A stretch of 64,000 nucleotides of DNA from Ralstonia sp. ASV6 (GTDB lineage: Bacteria > Pseudomonadota > Gammaproteobacteria > Burkholderiales > Burkholderiaceae): the NCBI RefSeq assembly GCF_016429285.1, contig NZ_JAELUI010000002.1, forward strand, positions 1 to 64,000, written 5' to 3'. The notes beneath the pieces were generated by a model. That model did no database searches, was not told where the DNA came from, and saw only the letters and a program-made list of their open reading frames with translations. This document shows, piece after piece, positions 8,462 to 14,711 of this stretch. The translations under genes and the position numbers were made by a program. Within the stretch, counting starts at the first letter, position 1, and each line of letters begins with the position of its first letter.

Positions 8462-8585
8462 CCGCCGTGGAGGGGCGCCATTCCGGAGCTAGGCCGCTTG
8501 GCTTATCCGGTGTCCCTCATGTAGCGGCCAGGTCGAAACCTGGCCCCAGCGAGCAGCCCGGCGACTTTCTGCCGTCACGGCGGTC
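8460..8585 (+). ncRNA. candidate structured RNA, four-way junction
   Basis: The gap between the F-like and gpG genes folds into a compact cloverleaf. P1 is a perfect 10-bp helix (8460-8469 with 8576-8585). P2 stacks on it (GAGGG 8470-8474 with CCCTC 8514-8518) and continues as CCGGA/TCCGG (8483-8487/8506-8510) and AGGCC/GGCTT (8491-8495/8500-8504). P3 is 8 bp with a CGAA loop (8526-8533/8538-8545). P4 is CGGC/GCCG (8559-8562/8571-8574). The ribosome-binding site of gpG follows 18 nt later. No codon-like frame runs through it. I cannot name a known RNA family. Confidence 0.55.
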
Positions 8586-8614
8586 GGAATCCCAACTATA
8601 GCAAAGGTGAGCGA

Positions 8615-9082
8615 ATGAGCCAGATGATCGACCTGGAAGTGAACGACGCGGCGCTCAATGCGTTGTTTGCCCGCTTCATGGAGCGGGCCACGAACGCGCA
8701 GCCCGCCATGCAGGAGATCGCGGAGACCCTGCACGAGCGCACGTCCCAAGCATTCGAGGAACAAGGCATCCCGCCCTGGGTTGACTTGGCCGACTCGACC
8801 AAGGCCAAGCGCACGGCAGCTGGTACGTGGCCGGGCAATATCCTGCATGTCACTGGCACGCTGGCCGGCTCCTACACCGCCTCATCTGGGCCTGACTACG
8901 CAATGCTGTCCAGCTTCGTGGAGTACGCGGCGATCCAGAACTTTGGTGGCAAGGCCGGGCGTGGGCTGGCAGCCACGATTCCAGCTCGGCGCCAGGTCCC
9001 TGTGGACGACAATCAGCAATTGCTCCCAGAGGTCCGCGACGATATCCTGGCTTTCCTGGCGAACTATCTCGAAACCGCCTGA
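8615..9082 (+). CDS. phage virion morphogenesis protein (Mu gpG-like)
   Basis: The 155-aa protein matches the gpG/tail-completion family: N-terminal helix bundle (ALFARFMERATNAQPAMQEIA), WVDLADSTKAKR, LHVTGTLAGSYT and AAIQNFGGKAGRG, then a C-terminal PARRQVPVDD. Members join head and tail. The ribosome-binding site is AAAGGTGAG and the gene ends just before a terminator. Confidence 0.88.
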   Translation: MSQMIDLEVNDAALNALFARFMERATNAQPAMQEIAETLHERTSQAFEEQGIPPWVDLADSTKAKRTAAGTWPGNILHVTGTLAGSYTASSGPDYAMLSSFVEYAAIQNFGGKAGRGLAATIPARRQVPVDDNQQLLPEVRDDILAFLANYLETA

Positions 9083-9093
9083 AATCGCCCGCC

Positions 9094-9116
9094 AAGCCGC
9101 ACCGTACTGCGGTTTT
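9094..9116 (+). terminator. rho-independent terminator after gpG
   Basis: An 8-bp stem (9094-9101 with 9108-9115, one G-U pair) with a 6-nt loop ends in TTTT. It closes the transcript after gpG, matching Mu where a new late promoter (PI) lies before gene I. Confidence 0.7.
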
Positions 9117-9335
9117 GCCAGAAGATGCGTTTAAACAGCCTCAGGCGGCGCGCAAGGCGAATCCAGCCACACGGGTAGCGGGCACCCAAAGATACCCGCG
9201 TTAAACATACGTTAAATCGCCTGCTAGGCGCATTCAGGCAGGCCACCAACACCGCGCAGGCGCGAGCGGACGAATCAGGGCTCCCTGACATTCGTCCAGC
9301 TACGACCAACCTCTCCCCCTCGGCACGATGGCGGC
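9117..9335 (+). promoter_or_regulatory. intergenic region before protease gene, with strong hairpin; PI-equivalent region
   Basis: These 219 bases carry no convincing gene. They include three TTAA sites and a 12-bp interrupted hairpin at 9268-9297 (GGACGAAT with ATTCGTCC, then CAGG with CCTG, a 2-nt bulge). There is no T-run, so it is not a classic terminator. By position this equals the Mu PI promoter region, and the hairpin could mark an activator site or an RNA leader. No clear -10/-35 is visible. Confidence 0.4.
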
Positions 9336-10391
9336 ATGCCCCAAGCCATCGCCGTCCTCTCCTATTCCGTCGAGCTGAACCCAGCCGAGCCGTCAGCGCC
9401 CATCAAGCTGCTGCCGGCGGGTGCTTTCCGTTCTGTTGACGGCCGCCCGGCCGAGTGCCCCGCCTGGGTCTGCACCGCTGCGGACGCCCAGCGCGTAATC
9501 AGCCAGGCCGATGCGCAGCAGCGCCGCATCGTCATCGACTACGAGCACCAGACGCTGAACGCGGAAAAGAACGGCCAACCGGCACCGGCCGCTGGCTGGT
9601 TCAAGTCGATGGAGTGGCGCGACGGCAATGCCGACGAAGAGAAGAACGGCCTCTTCGCCACTGACGTTGAGTGGACCCCCAGGGCTCGCCAGATGATTGT
9701 CGATGGCGAATACCGCTATCTGTCGCCGGTGTTCCCCTACGACAAGAAGACCGGCGCGGTGCTGAAGATGCTCCACGTCGCGCTCACCAATTTCCCCGCC
9801 CTGGATGACCTGCCGGAAGTGGCGCTAAGGGCGGCGGCGCACTTCCAACACGACCAATTCCTGGAGAACGCAATGCCCGAATGGCTCAAGAAGCTGCTGA
9901 TGTCGCTTGGCATCGACCCCGACAACGAACAGGCCGCCACCGCCGCGCTGACCGCCCTGAAGACCGCTGCTGATTCGGTAGCAAGCAAAGACACCGAGAT
10001 CGCAGCGCTGCGTGCTACCGCCGCAACGCCCGACCCGACCAAGTACGTTCCCGTGGCCACGATGACGGCTATGCAGACCGAGATCGCCGCCCTGACCGCG
10101 AAGGTTAATGGCCGCGAGGTGGACGACATCATCGACAGCGCCCGCAAGGCCGGCAAGCTGCTTGAACCGCAACTGCAATGGGCGCGTGAGCTGGGCGGTA
10201 AGGATATCGAGGCGCTGCGCAGCTTCGTGGCCACCGCGCCGGCCATCGCGGCTCTGTCGCAGACACAGACCGGTGGCAAGGCGCCAGGGGCTGCCGCCAA
10301 TGAGGGCGGCCTGAGCGACGCCGACCTGGCTGTCTGCAAGGCCATGGGCTACACGCCCGAGCAGTTCAAAGCGACGCTGCCCAAGAACTGA
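9336..10391 (+). CDS. prohead protease-scaffold (Mu gpI-like)
   Basis: The 351-aa protein starts with the Mu I protease domain, including the conserved IDYEHQT stretch near residue 68 and WTPRARQMIVDGEYRYLSPV. The C-terminal half is the helical scaffold. An in-frame internal start at 9873 would give the scaffold alone, as gene Z does in Mu. Protease cleavage of scaffold is part of head maturation. The gene heads the capsid operon. Confidence 0.9.
   Translation: MPQAIAVLSYSVELNPAEPSAPIKLLPAGAFRSVDGRPAECPAWVCTAADAQRVISQADAQQRRIVIDYEHQTLNAEKNGQPAPAAGWFKSMEWRDGNADEEKNGLFATDVEWTPRARQMIVDGEYRYLSPVFPYDKKTGAVLKMLHVALTNFPALDDLPEVALRAAAHFQHDQFLENAMPEWLKKLLMSLGIDPDNEQAATAALTALKTAADSVASKDTEIAALRATAATPDPTKYVPVATMTAMQTEIAALTAKVNGREVDDIIDSARKAGKLLEPQLQWARELGGKDIEALRSFVATAPAIAALSQTQTGGKAPGAAANEGGLSDADLAVCKAMGYTPEQFKATLPKN
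9873..10391 (+). CDS. internal in-frame scaffold protein (Mu gpZ-like)
   Basis: An ATG at 9873 lies in the same frame as the protease gene and has TGGAG 6 nt upstream. It falls exactly where the protease domain ends and the scaffold begins (MPEWLKKLLMSLGIDPDNEQ). The 172-aa product is helical and Ala-rich, with a C-terminal LAVCKAMGYTPEQFK segment typical of Mu scaffolds. Use of this start is inferred from the Mu I/Z precedent and the ribosome-binding site. Confidence 0.75.
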   Translation: MPEWLKKLLMSLGIDPDNEQAATAALTALKTAADSVASKDTEIAALRATAATPDPTKYVPVATMTAMQTEIAALTAKVNGREVDDIIDSARKAGKLLEPQLQWARELGGKDIEALRSFVATAPAIAALSQTQTGGKAPGAAANEGGLSDADLAVCKAMGYTPEQFKATLPKN

Positions 10392-10434
10392 CCCGGCTGC
10401 AGTTCACCTACCTGATCAACTCCCGGAGTGAAAC

Positions 10435-10833
10435 ATGACTGCAGCAACCGCTGACCGCGATACCCAGCGCCGCATCGGCACCAACTTCGCCTTCCCCATG
10501 AAGGGTGGAACCAAGATTTACACCGGCACGCTCGTCTGCCTAGTTGCCGGCCTGGCAGCCAACGGCGGCACTGGCGTATGTGTCGGCGTGGCCCAAGAGA
10601 CGGTCGACAACACCAAGGGGGCAGACGGCGCCGTATCGATCAACGTTCGTCGCGGCGAAGTCTGGCGCTTCGACAACTCCGCCGCTGCCGACCAGATCAC
10701 GCTGGCCGACGTGGGGGCCGATGCGTACATCGTCGACGACTCGACGGTGGCCAAGACCAACGGCAGCAACACTCGTTCGATTGCCGGAAAGATCCGCGAC
10801 GTTGACTCGCAAGGCGTCTGGGTCGCGCTTTAA
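10435..10833 (+). CDS. small head protein, possible decoration protein
   Basis: The 132-aa product sits between scaffold and major capsid, where many phages encode a capsid-stabilising protein. It is rich in small residues and beta-like segments (KIYTGTLVCLVAGLA, GAVSINVRRGEVWRF, RSIAGKIRDVDSQGVWV), in keeping with DUF2190- or lambda gpD-like folds, but no diagnostic motif is visible. The leader TCAACTCCCGGAG recurs before the tail tube gene at 13,436. Confidence 0.65.
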   Translation: MTAATADRDTQRRIGTNFAFPMKGGTKIYTGTLVCLVAGLAANGGTGVCVGVAQETVDNTKGADGAVSINVRRGEVWRFDNSAAADQITLADVGADAYIVDDSTVAKTNGSNTRSIAGKIRDVDSQGVWVAL

Positions 10834-10896
10834 CCACGGCAACGCTGGCGACTTAAGCCGGTACCGCCTTCCTCCTACTACTCGGAGAACACAGTA

Positions 10897-11790
10897 ATGG
10901 AAATCAACCGCGCGAACCTGGACGCGATGTTTCGCGGCTACAACCTGGCGTTTCAAACGTTCTTTGACGGCGCGCCGTCCGACTGGCCGCAGATCGCCAC
11001 GCCAGTGCCGTCGACCACGTCGGTCGAGGTCTATCCCTGGCTGGGCCAAACCACGGGCTTCCGCGAGTGGATCGGCGACCGCGTCGTGCAGAACCTGGCC
11101 ACATCCGACTTCTCGATCAAGAACAAGGATTGGGAAAACACCATCGGCGTCTTGAAGAACACCATCGAGGATGACTCGTATGGCGTCTACAAGCCCGTGT
11201 TTGAGCAGATGGGCCGAGACGCAAAGGAACACCCGGACACGCTCGTGTGGAGCCTCCTGCAGAAAGGCTTCAACTCAACCTGCTACGACGGCCAGTACTT
11301 CTTCGATACCGACCACCCGGTGAAGAAGCCCGGCGGCGGCACCATGTCCGTGTCGAACTTCCAGGGGGGTACCGGTAACCCGTGGTTCCTGGTCGATAAC
11401 ACGCGTGCCATCAAGCCGATCATCTATCAGGTGCGCAAGCCGTACAACTTCGTGTCACTGCAGAACCTGGACGATCCGAACGTGTTCTGGAACAAGGAAT
11501 TCCACTTCGGCGTGGACGCACGCTCGAACGTCGGATTCGGCCTCTGGCAGATCGCCTTCGCCAGCCGTCAAGCCTTGGACGGCAACGCCTTCGATGACAT
11601 GTACGCGCAGATGAGTGGTCTGCCGGGAGATAACGGCCGCCCGCTTGGCATCCGCCCCAAGCTGCTCATTTGCGGCCCGAGCAACCGCAGTAAGGCGCTT
11701 GAAGTCGTGAAGGCCGACCGCAACGCCATGGGTGCGACCAACATCAACCGCGACGCGGTCGACGTCCTGGTCACGCCGTGGTTGCCGTAA
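10897..11790 (+). CDS. major capsid protein (Mu gpT-like)
   Basis: The 297-aa protein fits the Mu gpT family in length and sequence (ANLDAMFRGYNLAFQTFFDG near the start, YPWLGQTTGFREWIGDR, then FFDTDHPV). It builds the icosahedral head. It has its own CGGAG ribosome-binding site and is followed by a structured non-coding segment before the gp35-like gene. Confidence 0.93.
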   Translation: MEINRANLDAMFRGYNLAFQTFFDGAPSDWPQIATPVPSTTSVEVYPWLGQTTGFREWIGDRVVQNLATSDFSIKNKDWENTIGVLKNTIEDDSYGVYKPVFEQMGRDAKEHPDTLVWSLLQKGFNSTCYDGQYFFDTDHPVKKPGGGTMSVSNFQGGTGNPWFLVDNTRAIKPIIYQVRKPYNFVSLQNLDDPNVFWNKEFHFGVDARSNVGFGLWQIAFASRQALDGNAFDDMYAQMSGLPGDNGRPLGIRPKLLICGPSNRSKALEVVKADRNAMGATNINRDAVDVLVTPWLP

Positions 11791-11850
11791 CCACTTAGCA
11801 CCCCGCCCGGAGAACGCCCGCGCGACGCCATAAGCACGGGGGAAGACAGC

Positions 11851-11897
11851 CAGGAACCCATGGCGCAGTAGCAGGGTTCCTGCGCAAACAGGAAACC
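11851..11897 (+). ncRNA. candidate RNA switch downstream of the gpT capsid gene
   Basis: The 123-bp gap after the capsid gene holds mutually exclusive pairings around one strand. CAGGAACCC (11,851-11,859) pairs perfectly with GGGTTCCTG (11,874-11,882). The same strand can pair with CAGGAAACC (11,889-11,897) with one bulge. GCGCAG (11,863-11,868) can pair with CTGCGC (11,880-11,885), allowing a pseudoknot-like form. The gp35 ribosome-binding site (AGGAGGG) follows directly. A conserved RNA called Mu-gpT-down has been described at this position in Mu-like phages; I cannot test whether this is it. Confidence 0.5.
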
Positions 11898-11913
11898 AAT
11901 TCAGGAGGGCCAT

Positions 11914-12348
11914 ATGGCCAAGCAAGTGAAGGTGTTGCGCGTCGTCGCCAAGCGAGAAGGTTTTCGTCGTGCCGGCATGGAGTTCGGCTCCGTTCCGAAA
12001 AATCTCCCGCTGGACGATCTTCCTCACGACGCACACCAAGCGATCAAGAGCGACCCGAATCTGGTCACGTTCGAGACAGTGATGCATCTGCACGAAAACG
12101 GCAGCCTGGTCGATGTGCCGCATGCCGGCGTGGGCGACCTGGACAAGCGTGCGGCTGAGCTGAACGACCTCAAGGCAGAACTGCAGCGCGTAGCGTCCGA
12201 ACTGGACGAGAGCGGCAAAGCTCTGCGCTTGCGCCAGGTCGAACTGGACGAGCGCCAGCGCGAGCTGGACCAGCGCGAAGCGGATCTGGTTGCACGTGAG
12301 AAAGCCTTGGCCAAGGCCGGGTCCGCCACCAAGAAGTCGGGCAGTTAA
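11914..12348 (+). CDS. HI1506-related / Mu gp35-like protein with long coiled coil
   Basis: The 144-aa protein begins with a small beta-rich domain (KVLRVVAKREGFRRAGMEFG) typical of HI1506-like phage proteins. From about residue 72 it is a charged heptad coil. Its place between capsid and gp36 is that of Mu gp35, probably a head-completion or decoration factor. The function is not established. Confidence 0.75.
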   Translation: MAKQVKVLRVVAKREGFRRAGMEFGSVPKNLPLDDLPHDAHQAIKSDPNLVTFETVMHLHENGSLVDVPHAGVGDLDKRAAELNDLKAELQRVASELDESGKALRLRQVELDERQRELDQREADLVAREKALAKAGSATKKSGS

Positions 12349-12354
12349 GCGGCC

Positions 12355-12771
12355 ATGACGTACTGCACCCAGGCCGACCTGGTGCGCGAGTTCGGCACCG
12401 AAGAGCTGGTCCAGCTCACGGACCGCGCCGATCCGCCCACCGGTCAGATCGACGCGGAGCGCGTGGCCCAGGCCATCGAGACGGCCACCGCCGAAATCAA
12501 CGTGTACCTGGAGGGGCGCTACCCCTTGCCGCTGGCCAGCACGCCCACCGTGCTGCGCCGCGTGGCGGTCGACCTGGCGCGGTACTACCTGTCCAACGAC
12601 GTCCTGGACGACTCCCCGGTGGCGCTGCGCTATGCACGCCAGCTCAAGCTGCTGCGGGGCATCGCTGACGGCACGCTGTCGCTTGGTCTGGATACGGCGG
12701 GAGCCGTCCAACTGCCGGCCAACACGGTCCAGGTGTCCGCAGGCCGCAACGACTGGGGGAACAACTGGTGA
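12355..12771 (+). CDS. head-tail connector (Mu gp36-like, DUF1320)
   Basis: The 138-aa protein matches DUF1320 along its length: YCTQADLVREFGTEELVQLTDR at the start, a central ARYYLSNDVL helix and the QVSAGRNDWG end. It would be an adaptor ring below the portal. The gene overlaps the next by 4 nt. Confidence 0.88.
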   Translation: MTYCTQADLVREFGTEELVQLTDRADPPTGQIDAERVAQAIETATAEINVYLEGRYPLPLASTPTVLRRVAVDLARYYLSNDVLDDSPVALRYARQLKLLRGIADGTLSLGLDTAGAVQLPANTVQVSAGRNDWGNNW

Positions 12772-13223
12772 GTGCGACCGGAGACTACTTCGCCATCGAA
12801 CAGCCGCTGGTCGACCGCATCAAGGTTGTGCTCCCAGACGTGCCCCACGTCATCACCGCCGAAGACGCCGAAACCGCCAAGGATTGGCGCAGAGCGCCCA
12901 AGGCGGCTCACGTCATTTACATGGGCGACGAGGTGCCTCAAGGCGCCGCTGTGCAGGGCGGCGGCGGTGTCCAGCTCACGTCGCAGCTCTGGATGGTTGT
13001 GCTGCAGGTCAAGCACTCCGGAACCGTCCAGAGCGGTGCAGGCGCGCGGCGCATTGCCGGCCCCCTGATCTGGCAGCTCCTGCAGGGCTTGGTGGGACAC
13101 CAGCTGCTTCCCACCTGGGCACCGTTGCGCCGCGCGCCCGGTCCGAAGGCCGGCTACCAGGACGGTTTCGGCTACTACCCCTTTGTTTTCCGCACCAACA
13201 ACCTGATCCGAGGAAAAGCATGA
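12768..13223 (+). CDS. tail terminator-like protein (Mu gp37-like)
   Basis: The 151-aa protein starts in ATG/GTG overlap with gp36 and has the pattern of Mu gp37-type proteins: an N-terminal helix, LWMVVLQVKHSG strand, a helix around GAGARRIAGPLIWQLLQGL and a final YYPFVFRTNN strand. The position suggests a joining protein at the top of the tail. The next gene starts inside its stop codon. Confidence 0.75.
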   Translation: MSATGDYFAIEQPLVDRIKVVLPDVPHVITAEDAETAKDWRRAPKAAHVIYMGDEVPQGAAVQGGGGVQLTSQLWMVVLQVKHSGTVQSGAGARRIAGPLIWQLLQGLVGHQLLPTWAPLRRAPGPKAGYQDGFGYYPFVFRTNNLIRGKA

Positions 13224-13396
13224 CCACCCAAAGCAAGGTCGCCATCGAACTGCTCAAGCCGCACAAGCACGACGGCGAGAAAAAGGACGCAGGCACCACG
13301 ATCCACGTCCACGAGCACGACGCCGAATGGCTGAAACAGCACGGCGTGGGCAAGGCGGTCGCAACCGAGACCGCACCCAGCAGCCGCCAGCGTTAA
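13220..13396 (+). CDS. small phage protein, DUF7210-like
   Basis: The 58-aa product starts at the ATG overlapping the previous TGA. It is lysine- and histidine-rich (LKPHKHDGEKKDAGTTIHVH, DAEWLKQHGVGK), a pattern shared by short phage proteins annotated as DUF7210. Its role is unknown. The ATGA overlap and AGGA site support translation. Confidence 0.7.
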   Translation: MTTQSKVAIELLKPHKHDGEKKDAGTTIHVHEHDAEWLKQHGVGKAVATETAPSSRQR

Positions 13397-13435
13397 ACGC
13401 CCGGTCGCACTTTCTCAACTCCCGGAGAACCCAGC

Positions 13436-14200
13436 ATGGATTTGCAACCCTACTACTACGGCCAGGGCAAGGTCTTTGGCGGCATGCGCGTCAACGGCGC
13501 CGTGAAGTCGCTGCGTTGGCTGCTCGATGTCAGCGCCCTGGATGCCGAATTCCAGGTCGAAGTGAAGAAGGCCAAGGAAAGCTACTCGGGCCAGGCCGCG
13601 ACGGTGGTCAAGATCATCGCCGGCAAGTCGGCCAGTCTGTCGATGACTGCGATGCAGCGTTCGTCCGAAAACCTGGCGCTGTTCCTGCACGGCACCGCCA
13701 CCAAGGGCATCGCCGGCACTGTGACCGGTGAAGCGCTGCCCGCCGGGCTCGCTGCAGGCGACCGTATCGCGCTCGCGCACCCGGCCGTCACAAATCTGGT
13801 GCTGACCGATGCGGCGGCGACGCCGGTGCCAGTGGATGCGTCCAAGTACGTCCTGGACCCGACCTACGGGGCCATCGACATCAAGGATGTGACCGGCACC
13901 ACGCAGCCCTGGAAGGCAGCCTACTCCTACGGCGCGGCCGAATCGGTGTCGATCTTTACGTCGCCGCAGCCCGAGTTCTTCCTGCGCTACGAGGGCATCA
14001 ACCTGGCCGACGAAGGCAAGCCGGTGATCGCCGAGTTCTACCGCGTGTCGACCGATCCGCTCAAGAAGCTGTCGATGATCAGCTCGGGCGATATCGCAGG
14101 CATGGAGGTGACTGGCGAAATCATGCTGGACCCGACGCGCGCCTACAGCGCCGAGTTCGGCCAGTTCGGCCGCCTCGTGCAGTTGCCGGCCGCCGCCTAA
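13436..14200 (+). CDS. major tail tube-like protein
   Basis: The 254-aa protein precedes the tail chaperone and tape measure, the fixed place of the tail tube gene. Its beta-rich pattern (AAYSYGAAESVSIFTSPQ, KLSMISSGDIAGMEV, GEIMLDPTRAYSAEFG) fits siphovirus tube proteins. No sheath gene lies upstream, so the tail is expected to be non-contractile, unlike Mu. The leader TCAACTCCCGGAG matches that of the small head gene. Confidence 0.8.
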   Translation: MDLQPYYYGQGKVFGGMRVNGAVKSLRWLLDVSALDAEFQVEVKKAKESYSGQAATVVKIIAGKSASLSMTAMQRSSENLALFLHGTATKGIAGTVTGEALPAGLAAGDRIALAHPAVTNLVLTDAAATPVPVDASKYVLDPTYGAIDIKDVTGTTQPWKAAYSYGAAESVSIFTSPQPEFFLRYEGINLADEGKPVIAEFYRVSTDPLKKLSMISSGDIAGMEVTGEIMLDPTRAYSAEFGQFGRLVQLPAAA

Positions 14201-14221
14201 AGCCAGGAGCAGCCGGAAGCC

Positions 14222-14566
14222 ATGAGCCTGACGACAACGGTCCCCATCGGCACGCACACCGTCCTAGTGCGCGAGCTGACGGTGGAAGAGATCCGTGCCT
14301 GGTTCGCACGCATGCGCGACCCCCAGCAACAGCTCGATGTGGTCGATGCGCTGATGTTCCGCGACGTGTCTGTCGCAGACATCCTGGCCAGCACCGACCT
14401 GACGGCGGAAGCCTTTGGCAGCCTGGCGCCGAGCGAGATCCGCGCGCTGATCGAAAAGATCAAGGAGGTGAACCCGGATTTTTTCGAGCTGCGGGCACGG
14501 CTGGCGGAAATCGGAAATCGCGCCGCGCCCGACCTGGCGAGTTCGAGCGCACCGTCTGTGCCCTGA
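14222..14566 (+). CDS. tail assembly chaperone, short (unshifted) form
   Basis: The 114-aa helical protein (VLVRELTVEEIRAWFARMRD, FGSLAPSEIRALIEKIKEV) lies between tube and tape measure, where siphophages encode chaperone G. A slippery heptamer T TTT TTC at 14,479-14,485 occurs in the correct phase within it, so a fraction of ribosomes should shift to -1. The unshifted product ends at 14,566. Confidence 0.8.
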   Translation: MSLTTTVPIGTHTVLVRELTVEEIRAWFARMRDPQQQLDVVDALMFRDVSVADILASTDLTAEAFGSLAPSEIRALIEKIKEVNPDFFELRARLAEIGNRAAPDLASSSAPSVP

Positions 14567-14655
14567 TCAGGCTCGGGCATCCGAACGCCTGGAAGTACCC
14601 CTGGGCCGTCTACCTGGCGGCCTGGGAAGAGATCAAGCAATCCAACCAGAAGTAA
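14222..14655 (+). CDS. tail assembly chaperone, -1 frameshifted G-T-like form
   Basis: Reading join(14222..14485,14485..14655) after a -1 slip on T TTT TTC gives a 144-aa protein. The -1 frame is open throughout and ends in a well-formed helical extension (FERTVCALIRLGHPNAWKY, then AVYLAAWEEIKQ) that looks like real protein. It has no plausible start of its own. In lambda, G-T binds the tape measure while tube protein is recruited. Slip efficiency cannot be read from sequence. Confidence 0.7.
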
Positions 14656-14656
14656 C

Positions 14657-14694
14657 CCCGCGCCGTACCGGCAACACGGCACGGCGCGGGCTTT
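14657..14694 (+). terminator. strong hairpin terminator before the tape measure gene
   Basis: A perfect 10-bp stem (14,657-14,666 with 14,681-14,690) contains a further CCG/CGG pairing and is followed by CTTT. It starts 2 nt after the frameshift product's stop. The short T-run suggests partial termination, which could lower tape-measure expression. Confidence 0.65.
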
Positions 14695-14711
14695 AACCGT
14701 CTACCGTCGCC

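Noticed and set aside
8526-8545. Possible tRNA T-arm (GGTCGAAACC)
   Set aside because: The stem is 8 bp with a 4-nt loop and there is no anticodon arm or 7-bp acceptor; it is arm P3 of the larger structure.
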